In this document: piece by piece, positions 18,406-26,683 of the stretch
Position numbering within the stretch: position 1 is the stretch's first letter
How the letters are laid out: each line of letters begins with the position of its first letter
Source: an uncultured Lachnospiraceae bacterium
GTDB taxonomy: Bacteria; Bacillota; Clostridia; Lachnospirales; Lachnospiraceae
Direction: 5' to 3'
Assembly: GCA_945919075.1 (NCBI GenBank)
Contig: CAMEIX010000001.1
Span: 124,001-188,000, forward strand
DNA: 64,000 bases
Notes under the pieces: generated by a model
Database searches by the model: none
What the model was told of the DNA's origin: nothing
Seen by the model: only the letters and a program-made list of their open reading frames with translations
Translations under genes and position numbers: made by a program

Positions 18406-19953
18406 TCAGATATCAAAATCATCATATTCCTTAACTTCAATATCGTAGTGCATCTTATCTTCCGTAACTTCGTATTTATAACCCATGGACTTTCTCGCAT
18501 TTTTCTTTGGTAAAGGCAGCGGATTTTCGATATACTGCACATCCTTTTGGGCTTTGTAATAGGACCCGCTGTCTCTTGTTTCTTTCTTACTTTCCGTTTC
18601 CTTTTTCTGTACCGGCTTTGTTTTCTTTACTTTCTTTATTTTGCTCTTTTGTACACGCGGAATCGGTACGTACTTATCTCCATTGGCTTCATCCGGTACT
18701 ATCAGTATTCCCTGAATTCCGGCCCCCGCCAGAACGACAGCTGTAGATATTACCATAAATTCATAATGCATGGCATTGGTATTGGTACCCAGTGCATAGC
18801 ACATCACAACTGCAACGAATAGTCCAAACCACAGCAATTGGTTTTCCCTGTCTCTTCTCATCCAGAAAGCCGGTAAACCGATTAAACAAACGACAGCGAT
18901 ACCGACCCATGAAAAAATCTGTTCCGTTGACAGTAAATTAACATCTGCAATCAAATCGAATGCCCGTTTAGGCTGGAACATTTCCACCCCTACACTCATT
19001 ACAATCTGCACCGTTGTATTGCTGTAAAGAGCATCCAGATAGGTAACCCAGATATACCCAATAAAATACCCCAGAATATGCAGTCCAAACTGCATGGATA
19101 TGCCTTTTGTCACTTCTTCATCGAAATTATTATCTTCTTTCTTATTGCGAATATGTCTTACAAAATACAATATCACAAAAAGCACAAGTCCGATTGCATC
19201 AAAAAAACTTAAGATACTTACCATGGCACCTATTAAGAGCGCCCACACCGTATCGGACCATCTAAGATTCCCCAAATGGCGCAAATGCTTGTAATAAAAT
19301 CCGATACATAAAAGTGCCAGTCCAAACATGGCAAAAAATAGTACGTTTGCTGAATAAGTAAGACTTTCCTTTATGAAGAACGGAGTCACCATGACGATTC
19401 CTGTAAACAGGAAAGCCGCTGTATTACCCAAAAGCTTTTTCAGTGCAAAATGCCATAACAGTACACCTATAATCTGCAAAACGATTTGCAAGACAATACC
19501 TGCCATGAATTTGTTCCCAAAAAGGTAAAAAATGCCCCTTAGAACATAAACATACAGAGCCTGTGTGGCATGTGCCGTAGCCGGTACCGGTTTCCCGTTT
19601 ATTATGGCAGACTCATAATACGCTGCACTTTCTCCTGCCATATCCAGGTTGCTGCACCGCAGAAAAATGCCAATTCCTATCAGTGCAATCAGCAGAATCC
19701 ATTGTAACAGGTTCCCCTTTTCTTCCAAAAAAGAGGACGGATTTTCATGATACCGGTTAACACACCATCTGGTGAGCAGAAAAATACCCACGCAAAAAAC
19801 AACCGGCAATACCGAAAGGCTGATTACTATGCTGTTGTCCGATATTGCCAATCTTTGTATGGACAATATCATAAAACCAATATACGCAAAACCAGTTACT
19901 ACTGCGAAGCAGGCCCAAAGGGCATAACTGAGTTTGTTTTTCATAAATGACAT
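18406..19953 (-). CDS. Polytopic membrane protein, possible GT-C-fold glycosyltransferase
   Basis: The 515-residue protein has about ten to twelve transmembrane helices over residues 10-425 and a Lys-rich, cytoplasmic-looking tail of about 85 residues (KSKIKKVKKTKPVQKKE and onward). Between the second and third helices is a loop with LDMAGESAAYYESAIING, which recalls the first extracytoplasmic loop of PMT/ArnT-like GT-C glycosyltransferases, where acidic residues are catalytic. I do not recognise a named family, so this is only a fold-level suggestion. GAGG lies 10 bp before the ATG. It follows metY by 30 bp. Confidence 0.7.
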   Translation of the reverse strand: MSFMKNKLSYALWACFAVVTGFAYIGFMILSIQRLAISDNSIVISLSVLPVVFCVGIFLLTRWCVNRYHENPSSFLEEKGNLLQWILLIALIGIGIFLRCSNLDMAGESAAYYESAIINGKPVPATAHATQALYVYVLRGIFYLFGNKFMAGIVLQIVLQIIGVLLWHFALKKLLGNTAAFLFTGIVMVTPFFIKESLTYSANVLFFAMFGLALLCIGFYYKHLRHLGNLRWSDTVWALLIGAMVSILSFFDAIGLVLFVILYFVRHIRNKKEDNNFDEEVTKGISMQFGLHILGYFIGYIWVTYLDALYSNTTVQIVMSVGVEMFQPKRAFDLIADVNLLSTEQIFSWVGIAVVCLIGLPAFWMRRDRENQLLWFGLFVAVVMCYALGTNTNAMHYEFMVISTAVVLAGAGIQGILIVPDEANGDKYVPIPRVQKSKIKKVKKTKPVQKKETESKKETRDSGSYYKAQKDVQYIENPLPLPKKNARKSMGYKYEVTEDKMHYDIEVKEYDDFDI

Positions 19954-19983
19954 AGTTATTTATCCTCGTAGAAAATCCGAAGT

Positions 19984-21255
19984 TTAAATCTGTGCAAGTG
20001 CCTGTTCCAAATCTGCAATAATATCTTCCACGTTTTCAATACCCACGGAGAAGCGGATTAAATCCGGTGCAACGCCTGCCTCAATAAGCTGCTCATCATT
20101 CATCTGTCTGTGGGTATGGCTTGCAGGATGAAGTACGCAGGTTCTTGCATCTGCAACATGTGTAACTATGGCCGCCAGTTGTAATTTATCCATCAGTCTG
20201 CCGGCTGCTTCTCTGCCGCCTTTTAATCCAAAACTGATAACGCCGCAGGTACCCTTTGGCATGTATTTCATTGCCAGTTCATGATATTTATTACTCTTCA
20301 GTCCCGGATAATTGACCCAGGCAACCTTTTCATGGGCCTCCAAAAATTCTGCGACTGCCTGCGCATTGGCACAATGTCTTTCCATACGCAGAGGAAGGGT
20401 TTCCAGTCCCACGTTTAACAAAAAGGCATTCTGCGGAGCCTGGATAGACCCCAGGTCACGCATAAGCTGAACGGTAGCTTTGGTAATATAAGCACCTTTT
20501 CCGAATTTTTCGGTATAGGTTACTCCATGATAAGATTCGTCCGGATAACAAAGTCCCGGGAATTTATCGGGATATTTTGCCCAGTCAAAATTACCGGAAT
20601 CCACAATAGCGCCACCCACCGTCATGGCATGTCCATCCATGTACTTAGTGGTGGAATGGGTTACAATATCAGCCCCCCATTCAAAGGGATTACAGTTAAT
20701 CGGTGTAGCGAATGTATTGTCTACAATAAGCGGTACATTATGAGAATGTGCAAGGTTTGCAAATTTTTCAATATCCAGAACAACCAGCGCAGGGTTTGCA
20801 ATGGTTTCCGCAAAGACACATTTGGTATTATCCCGGAATGCTTTTTCCAGATTTTCAAGGGTATCATCCGGATCCACTACGGTACATTCAATCCCCATCT
20901 TTTTCATGGTGCATGTCAGGAGATTAAAGGTGCCTCCATATACGGTGGAGGACATTATCACATGGTCCCCTGCTTCTGCAATGTTGAATACCGCATAATA
21001 ATTTGCAGCCTGTCCCGAACTGGTTAACATAGCTGCCACGCCGCCCTCCAGTTCACAGATTTTTTGTGCCACATAGTCATTGGTCGGATTCTGTAACCGG
21101 GTATAGAAATAACCGCTTTCCTCCAAATCAAACAGTCTACCCATCTGCTCGCTGGTCTCATACTTATATGTAGTGGACTGGTAAATCGGCAAAATTCTGG
21201 GTTCTCCGTTTTTAGGCTTCCAGCCGGACTGTATACAAATCGTTTCTTTTTTCAT
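19984..21255 (-). CDS. metY: O-acetylhomoserine sulfhydrylase (homocysteine synthase)
   Basis: This 423-residue PLP enzyme of the Cys/Met metabolism class joins O-acetylhomoserine with sulfide to give homocysteine. It has TRLQNPTND, the cofactor region SSGQAANYYAVFNI, the PLP-lysine motif VTHSTTKYMDGH, and the long MetY-type insert DFxWAKYPDKFPGLCYPDESYHGV (in part) that distinguishes it from MetB/MetC. AGAGG lies 8 bp before the ATG. It is 20 bp downstream of yebC. I see no SAM riboswitch or T-box in front of it, because the gap is too short; any sulfur control would have to act at the yebC promoter. Confidence 0.95.
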   Translation of the reverse strand: MKKETICIQSGWKPKNGEPRILPIYQSTTYKYETSEQMGRLFDLEESGYFYTRLQNPTNDYVAQKICELEGGVAAMLTSSGQAANYYAVFNIAEAGDHVIMSSTVYGGTFNLLTCTMKKMGIECTVVDPDDTLENLEKAFRDNTKCVFAETIANPALVVLDIEKFANLAHSHNVPLIVDNTFATPINCNPFEWGADIVTHSTTKYMDGHAMTVGGAIVDSGNFDWAKYPDKFPGLCYPDESYHGVTYTEKFGKGAYITKATVQLMRDLGSIQAPQNAFLLNVGLETLPLRMERHCANAQAVAEFLEAHEKVAWVNYPGLKSNKYHELAMKYMPKGTCGVISFGLKGGREAAGRLMDKLQLAAIVTHVADARTCVLHPASHTHRQMNDEQLIEAGVAPDLIRFSVGIENVEDIIADLEQALAQI

Positions 21256-21275
21256 TTTTACTACCTCTCCGTCAA

Positions 21276-22004
21276 TTATTCATCCCAGTTATGATATACA
21301 GCCTGTACATCATCGTCATCTTCCAAAAGATCCAGAGTACGCTGCAGATTTTTGATTGCGGTTTCATCCGTCAGCGTCACATAATTCTGGGGAATCATGG
21401 TTACTTCCGCACTTACCATGGGAATGCCAGCATCTTCTAAAGCTTTCTTTACTTCTTCAAAGTTGTCCGGATCGGTCAATACTTCATAACTGTCCTCTTC
21501 CTCTGCAAAATCTTCTGCTCCGGCATCGAGAACCTGCATCATCAGTTCATCCGCATCTGCTTCATATTCTTCTTTATCGATAATAATCTGGCCTTTTTTG
21601 TCAAACATAAAGGACACACAACCCGGTGTTCCTACATTTCCCTGTCCCTTGGTAAAGGCACTTCTGACATTGGCTGCAGTACGGTTCTTATTATCCGTAA
21701 GAGCATCTACAATGATGGCAATTCCGTTAGGACCGTAACCTTCATATGTAATGTACTCATAGTTAACATTTCCTACATCCCCGGCTGCTTTCTTAATACC
21801 TCTTTCAATGGTATCATTGGGCATATTGTTTGCCTTAGCTTTGGAAATAACTGCCGCAAGTTTGAAGTTATTTGCAGGATCCGGCCCGCCTTCCTTAACG
21901 GCTACCGCTATTTCACGTCCGATAATGGTAAAAATCTTACCCTTTGCAGCATCGTTTTTTTCCTTTTTATGTTTAATGTTTGCAAATTTTGAATGTCCTG
22001 ACAT
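21276..22004 (-). CDS. yebC: YebC/PmpR-family protein
   Basis: This is a 242-residue member of the YebC family, opening [19 protein letters not shown] as is typical, with acidic middle and C-terminal domains ([22 protein letters not shown]). Family members were called transcriptional regulators; more recent work assigns a role in translation of polyproline stretches for some. Length and order of blocks are standard. AAAGGAG precedes the ATG, and the gene has its own very good promoter at 22065-22093. Confidence 0.95.
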   Translation of the reverse strand: MSGHSKFANIKHKKEKNDAAKGKIFTIIGREIAVAVKEGGPDPANNFKLAAVISKAKANNMPNDTIERGIKKAAGDVGNVNYEYITYEGYGPNGIAIIVDALTDNKNRTAANVRSAFTKGQGNVGTPGCVSFMFDKKGQIIIDKEEYEADADELMMQVLDAGAEDFAEEEDSYEVLTDPDNFEEVKKALEDAGIPMVSAEVTMIPQNYVTLTDETAIKNLQRTLDLLEDDDDVQAVYHNWDE

Positions 22005-22064
22005 CTTTTATCTCCTTTTCGTTCCTTATCTGCATCCACAAAATATTGTGAAACACCAACTTAA

Positions 22065-22093
22065 AATATACCATTTCCGTGTCCTCACGTCAA
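22065..22093 (-). promoter_or_regulatory. Sigma-A promoter for yebC-metY
   Basis: TTGACG (22088-22093), 17-bp spacer, TATATT (22065-22070). A short dyad CACAA-AATA-TTGTG lies in the leader at 22037-22050; its role is unknown. Confidence 0.75.
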
Positions 22094-22115
22094 GGCACGT
22101 TCCTTTATTCGGAAT

Positions 22116-22457
22116 TTATGTATTTAATTCCAAACTAATCATCAGCGCATAATTGACTTTCTTCATAATCTGGCTGTCTAAATGACAGACTTTGTCCTTT
22201 AATCTCTTTTTATCAATGGTGCGAAGTTGTTCCAACAGAATTACGGAATCCTTTTCCATATCATATTTTTCCGTTGACAATTCAATATGAGTGGGCAGCT
22301 TAGCTTTATTCATTTTAGAAGTGATTGCCGCGCAGATGACCGTGGGGCTGTGTTTATTACCCATATCATTTTGTATAATGAGAACCGGTCGTATTCCTCC
22401 CTGTTCGGATCCGATTACCGGTCTTAAATCTGCATAATAAATATCTCCTCGTTTCAT
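22116..22457 (-). CDS. ndoA: MazF/PemK-family endoribonuclease toxin (EndoA-like)
   Basis: The 113-residue protein begins [19 protein letters not shown] and contains [12 protein letters not shown] and [22 protein letters not shown] (in part), all typical of B. subtilis EndoA/MazF, which cuts mRNA at UACAU. The catalytic Arg and Thr regions are present, so it looks active. In B. subtilis the antitoxin gene lies between alr and ndoA. Here the gap from alr is 62 bp and holds no open frame, so no cognate antitoxin is visible. The start has AAGGG about 9 bp upstream. It ends 22 bp before the yebC promoter. Confidence 0.92.
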   Translation of the reverse strand: MKRGDIYYADLRPVIGSEQGGIRPVLIIQNDMGNKHSPTVICAAITSKMNKAKLPTHIELSTEKYDMEKDSVILLEQLRTIDKKRLKDKVCHLDSQIMKKVNYALMISLELNT

Positions 22458-22519
22458 TTTCCAATTCCCTTCTTCAAAATCTGGTTACAGTATTTCCAGT
22501 TTATCTGAAGGTATTCAAT

Positions 22520-23662
22520 TTATTCCGGAATATAAACCCGTGGAATACGTTTTCCGAGATCACAGACTAATTCATAATTAAATCTGCCGGACAATACACC
22601 CAGTTCATCCGTGGTAATGGTTTCGTTTCCGTCCGTTCCGATTAAGGTTACTTTACTGCCTTCCTTTGCCTCCGGAATATCGGTTACGTCCACCATGAAC
22701 TGATCCATACAGATACGTCCCAGAATAGATGCTTTTTTTCCGCAAATCAGCACATATCCCTTATTGGAAAGGCTTCTGGGATACCCGTCTCCATAGCCCA
22801 GGGGAATGGTTGCAACCCTCATTTTCTTTGGTGTTACAAAAGTTCCGCCATAACTTACCGGCGAACCCTCAGGCAGTTCTTTTACAAAAACAACGGTACT
22901 ATACAAAGAAAGTGCAGGTTTTAATGCTATCCGATTCATATCTACTTCACCGGAAGGAGCAAGCCCATACAAAGTAATTCCTGCCCGAACCACATCCAGG
23001 TTAGCTTCCGGCATTTCCAAAATACCCGCACTGTTGGAGCAATCCTTAATCAAATTCTTAAGTCCTAACTCTTTTTCCATTCTGTCCGTAAAGCCCTTAA
23101 ACAGTTGCAACTGTTTACGTGCACTGGTCTTATCCCTTTCATCAGCTCTCGCAAAATGGGTAAATACTCCCTCTATTTCGATATTTCTTTTTTCAGTCAG
23201 ACGCTTTACGAATTGGAATCCGTCTTCATCCGGTGTGATACCGATTCTTCCCATACCGGTATCCACCTTCACATGAACCTTAACCTTTTTCCCAAGTTTC
23301 GCGGCCTGTGCATCCAATTCATCCACCATATCATCCCGAAAGACACAGGGCCGGATATCATTTATAATCATTTTCTCGTAGGAATAAGGGAAAGTATATC
23401 CTAATATCAGAATCGGCAATGTAATTCCGGCATCCCTAAGCTGCATGGCTTCTTCGAAAGTCGCCACCGCAAACCCGAACATAAAGTCCAGTTTCTCCAA
23501 ACTTTTTGCAATCGGAACACTACCATGACCATAACCATCCGTTTTGATAACTGCTATCATTCTCGTATCGGGTTTTAGCTGGCTTTTCATATTTTTCATA
23601 TTACTTACCATTGCATCCAAATCGATCAGTGCATACCCTCTGTCTAAACCATGCAAGTTCAT
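22520..23662 (-). CDS. alr: Alanine racemase
   Basis: This 380-residue PLP enzyme makes D-alanine for peptidoglycan. The PLP-binding lysine lies in MIAVIKTDGYGHG near residue 40. The second catalytic residue, a tyrosine, lies in PVSYGGTF, and the conserved PLGYGDGYPR follows. Length is typical. GAGGAG lies 7 bp before the ATG. It is placed between the NAD(P)HX repair gene (13 bp upstream) and the mazF-type toxin, an order also seen in Bacillus. Confidence 0.97.
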   Translation of the reverse strand: MNLHGLDRGYALIDLDAMVSNMKNMKSQLKPDTRMIAVIKTDGYGHGSVPIAKSLEKLDFMFGFAVATFEEAMQLRDAGITLPILILGYTFPYSYEKMIINDIRPCVFRDDMVDELDAQAAKLGKKVKVHVKVDTGMGRIGITPDEDGFQFVKRLTEKRNIEIEGVFTHFARADERDKTSARKQLQLFKGFTDRMEKELGLKNLIKDCSNSAGILEMPEANLDVVRAGITLYGLAPSGEVDMNRIALKPALSLYSTVVFVKELPEGSPVSYGGTFVTPKKMRVATIPLGYGDGYPRSLSNKGYVLICGKKASILGRICMDQFMVDVTDIPEAKEGSKVTLIGTDGNETITTDELGVLSGRFNYELVCDLGKRIPRVYIPE

Positions 23663-23674
23663 AGTTTATCTCCT

Positions 23675-25213
23675 CTATTGTTTCAAAAAATTCATTCCAT
23701 CTATGATATCCTGGGCAACAAGACCCATTCCTGCAGCGTTTTCTTTTGCTATATCCCCTGCAAATGCATGCAAATATACCCCTTTAACAGCTGCAGCATA
23801 GGCAGGCAGCCCCTGTGCAAGGAAAGCACCGATAATACCGGTTAAAACATCTCCGCTGCCTGCGGTTGCCATACGGTCATTTCCTATGGTATTCAGATAA
23901 GTTTCTTTTTCCCTCTGACAAACATAGGTACGGGCACTCTTACCGACTACTACTCCTCCCAAAATATCCGCCATGGTTTTGGTACTCATCCATTCATTTT
24001 TGACCACAACATCTTTCGATACCCTGAGCAATCTGGAGAGCTCACCCATGTGCGGTGTAAGAATGACATCTTCGCCTCGTTTAATCTTCTTATTTAATAA
24101 ATCTCTAACGATATATTCTTTGGAAATAATATTCAGAGCATCTGCATCCAATAACGTTGGTAAATGTAATTCCGTCAGAACCAGTCTTACTAAATCACAG
24201 CTTGATTTTCCGGTAAAGATACCGGGGCCGATTACAATCGCATCCGCCCATTTTTCCTGTTCTTTTATCGCCGCTTTTTCCTCTTCCGTAAGCCCATCCG
24301 AATTTTCATAAGTGAGTATCAAAACTTCCGGAAGTCTAATCTGAATAACACTCCGGATTGCTTCCGGAATAATCAGTTTTACCATCCCACAGCCTGCTTT
24401 ATAAGCAGCAAGTCCGGAAAGTATGGCTGCACCGGCCATTTTTTGACTACCTGCAACAATTAATAATTTACCGAATGTACCCTTATTACCGCTACGTTTT
24501 CTACCCTCAAAAAGCTCTATGTAATTACCTTTTAACGTGTACATTGCCGGTAATTTATCTTTAAAAGATCTTTCCGTAATACCTATTTTTGCATTGATGA
24601 CCTCACCGCTGTATTCACATCCGGGGAATAAGAACAACCCTCGTTTCTGATAAGCAATCGTTACAGTTTCATTTGCCTTAAATGCAGTCCCCATAATATT
24701 GCCTTTATCTGCATCAACACCGGAAGGAATATCCACTGCAATTTTGTAGCCTTCCAGTGCATTCATCTGTTCTATGATGCACGCATATTCACCTTCAATA
24801 TTTCCTTTAAGTCCTACGCCAAAAAGTGCATCCACAACGATAAGAAACTGCTTATCCTTTGGAATTTCATTTAAACATTCAATCTCATATTTTTCTAATA
24901 TTTTAACCTGTTTTTTAGTTTCTTTCGTAGCCTTTCTGCGATTTCCAAACAGCACCACACAGACAGGCACTTTTTCGTCTGCGAGCATTCGTGCCGTGCA
25001 TAATCCGTCACCACCGTTATTTCCCACACCGCAGACAATTAAAACGCTGTCTGTTTCATTTCTTTTTAAGGATTTGTAATGAAACAAGACTCTCTCTGTT
25101 ACTTTTAGCGCCGCTCTTTCCATGAGTACCAGAGAATCAATACCGATTTCATTAATCGTAGTACTATCATATGCCTTCATTTCATCCGTTGTTACAAGAT
25201 ATTCTTTCTTCAT
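23675..25213 (-). CDS. nnrD: Bifunctional NAD(P)H-hydrate epimerase / ADP-dependent dehydratase
   Basis: This 512-residue fusion repairs damaged (hydrated) NADH and NADPH. The N-terminal YjeF_N epimerase half (about 1-210) has VCGVGNNGGDGLCTARML and DALFGVGLKG. The C-terminal ribokinase-like dehydratase half (about 230-512) has KLLIVAGSQKMAGAAILSG and the ATP/ADP site NDRMATAGSGDVLTGII. I chose the ATG at 25213 (MKKEYLVTTDEM), which matches the usual N-terminus. Its binding site is weak (GTGG at 4 bp), and a terminator-like hairpin lies just in front. Confidence 0.93.
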   Translation of the reverse strand: MKKEYLVTTDEMKAYDSTTINEIGIDSLVLMERAALKVTERVLFHYKSLKRNETDSVLIVCGVGNNGGDGLCTARMLADEKVPVCVVLFGNRRKATKETKKQVKILEKYEIECLNEIPKDKQFLIVVDALFGVGLKGNIEGEYACIIEQMNALEGYKIAVDIPSGVDADKGNIMGTAFKANETVTIAYQKRGLFLFPGCEYSGEVINAKIGITERSFKDKLPAMYTLKGNYIELFEGRKRSGNKGTFGKLLIVAGSQKMAGAAILSGLAAYKAGCGMVKLIIPEAIRSVIQIRLPEVLILTYENSDGLTEEEKAAIKEQEKWADAIVIGPGIFTGKSSCDLVRLVLTELHLPTLLDADALNIISKEYIVRDLLNKKIKRGEDVILTPHMGELSRLLRVSKDVVVKNEWMSTKTMADILGGVVVGKSARTYVCQREKETYLNTIGNDRMATAGSGDVLTGIIGAFLAQGLPAYAAAVKGVYLHAFAGDIAKENAAGMGLVAQDIIDGMNFLKQ

Positions 25214-25221
25214 TTTGCCAC

Positions 25222-25249
25222 AAAAAGGACCGTCATTCACCGTCCTTTT
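25222..25249 (-). terminator. Terminator-like hairpin between the coiled-coil gene and nnrD
   Basis: AAAAGGAC pairs with GTCCTTTT, extended by GT/AC after one G-G mismatch, with a GAATG loop and a TTTTT run. The stop codon of the upstream gene lies in the loop region and the hairpin ends about 9 bp before the nnrD start. Confidence 0.5.
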
Positions 25250-25856
25250 CTTCCCCCTTCTTTTCATATTTCATATCAAACAAATCAATCACTTCTGCGC
25301 CGAAAATGTTGTGCATATAGGTATAAAGATTCTGATTTTCCTGCTCCATCTCCTGCTTACGAATCAGTTTTTTCTTCAGTTCGATTCTGACCTGCTTTAC
25401 CCATTCACCGATTTCTTCGATTTCTGCCGAATTGGATTGCAGAGTATCGTAACACCTTTCCATGGTAAGCATCATCAGTTCAAAATTCACTTCCTGAATC
25501 TGCGCAGGCAAATCTAAAATCTCATCCTGATAGGCATCCAGTTTCTCGTTACATTCGTTTATAAGGCGCTTATTTTCTTCAATCTTTTTTTCTGCCTTAC
25601 CGTCGTTATTTTCCGCTGCCGCAGCAAGAGGAACAATTTCATCCATCAGTTTTTTCTTTAATACTTTGATTTCTTTCGATTCTGAAACTACTTTCCCCTG
25701 ACGCTTCAAAAGATCATTGAGCTTTTCTTCCAGTTTTTTAATCTGTCCCGTTGCGCCATTTTTGCCCAAAATCACATGCCAGTTATGATCCAGTGTCAAG
25801 GGTCCTATTTTTTTTGTTTTTAATGCCGCCCTGAAAACCTCATTTTTGTCACTCAT
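25233..25856 (-). CDS. Coiled-coil protein of unknown function
   Basis: This 207-residue soluble protein opens MSDKNEVFRAALKTKKIGPLTLDHNWHVI (in part), then is almost wholly helical, with heptad-like Lys/Glu/Leu stretches across about 30-185 and an acidic end (KKGEEKDGE). No enzymatic motif is visible. ATG 25856 was chosen because GGAAGG lies 7 bp upstream; a start five codons earlier lacks a site. It lies 24 bp after rex on the same strand and is probably co-transcribed with it. I do not recognise the family. Confidence 0.8.
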   Translation of the reverse strand: MSDKNEVFRAALKTKKIGPLTLDHNWHVILGKNGATGQIKKLEEKLNDLLKRQGKVVSESKEIKVLKKKLMDEIVPLAAAAENNDGKAEKKIEENKRLINECNEKLDAYQDEILDLPAQIQEVNFELMMLTMERCYDTLQSNSAEIEEIGEWVKQVRIELKKKLIRKQEMEQENQNLYTYMHNIFGAEVIDLFDMKYEKKGEEKDGE

Positions 25857-25879
25857 GATACTGCCTTCCATTTATTGTA

Positions 25880-26521
25880 CTACTTATTCTCTTTGTTCGC
25901 CCGTTCCAAATTGTAAGAAAGTTTCATAAGACTGTCCGACAGATGTACATTTTCCACCTGAATATTGGGTGGCACGTTTAAATCCACATGCGCAAAATTC
26001 CAGATTGCTTTAATCCCGTTGGCAACCAGAATCTCCGCAACCTGAACGGCACTGTTTTTAGGAATGGTGAGCACTGCAATATCAATCTCATTTTCTTTTA
26101 CAAATTGTTCAATTTCTTCCATGGGCTGTACGGCAATCTCACGTACCTTTTTCCCATACAGGTCCGGATTTTTATCGAAAATACCTTTTAAGATAAAACC
26201 TCTTCTCTCAAAATTCATGTAATTACCAAGTGCCTGGCCCAAATTCCCCGCACCCACAATAATTAAATGATGGGTCTTATCCATCCCCAGTATTTTACCG
26301 ATTTCCTGATAGAGATATTCTACATTGTAACCATATCCCTGCTGACCGAAACCGCCGAAATTATTAAAATCCTGTCTGATCTGTGATGCGGTCACCTGCA
26401 TAAGTCTGGATAACTCCTGGGAAGAAATCCGTTCCACACCAAGGTCTTTTAAATCCCCCAAATATCTGAAATAGCGGGGTAAACGGCTAATCACAGCCTG
26501 GGAAATTTCTTTTGATTCCAC
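25880..26521 (-). CDS. rex: Redox-sensing transcriptional repressor Rex
   Basis: This 213-residue dimeric repressor releases DNA when NADH is bound and controls fermentation genes. A winged helix at 1-80 holds ISSQELSRLMQVTASQIRQDF (in part). A Rossmann domain carries HLIIVGAGNLGQALGNY, and a C-terminal domain-swapped helix completes the fold. GTG is the start, with GGAGG 7 bp upstream. The promoter has perfect consensus boxes and a sequence resembling a Rex site overlaps its -35, suggesting autoregulation. Confidence 0.96.
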   Translation of the reverse strand: MESKEISQAVISRLPRYFRYLGDLKDLGVERISSQELSRLMQVTASQIRQDFNNFGGFGQQGYGYNVEYLYQEIGKILGMDKTHHLIIVGAGNLGQALGNYMNFERRGFILKGIFDKNPDLYGKKVREIAVQPMEEIEQFVKENEIDIAVLTIPKNSAVQVAEILVANGIKAIWNFAHVDLNVPPNIQVENVHLSDSLMKLSYNLERANKENK

Positions 26522-26561
26522 TTTATAACCTCCCCTTTTTCCCTCCGATACAACTACTTTT

Positions 26562-26590
26562 ATTATATAAAAGTGTTAAAATCCTGTCAA
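26562..26590 (-). promoter_or_regulatory. Consensus sigma-A promoter for rex with possible Rex operator
   Basis: TTGACA (26585-26590), exactly 17 bp, TATAAT (26562-26567). The 18-mer starting at the -35, TTGACAGGATTTTAACAC (26573-26590), matches the clostridial Rex pattern TTGTTAA-N4-TTAACAA in 6 of 7 positions of the right half and 4 of 7 of the left half. Confidence 0.85.
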
Positions 26591-26623
26591 TGCTGATATT
26601 AGGAACGTCCCTATGTCCCCCTA

Positions 26624-26652
26624 TTGACATCTCCCACTTCTGACGATAAACT
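26624..26652 (+). promoter_or_regulatory. Sigma-A promoter for the ABC-F gene
   Basis: TTGACA (26624-26629), 17-bp spacer, TAAACT (26647-26652), about 30 bp before the plus-strand start with AAGGAG upstream of the ATG. Confidence 0.55.
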
Positions 26653-26683
26653 TGTTTTCGTAAGTTAATTTAAGGAGTTAATC

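Noticed and set aside
21256..21275. SAM riboswitch or T-box for metY
   Set aside because: Only 20 bp separate metY from yebC, too little for either, and the yebC leader shows no such core.
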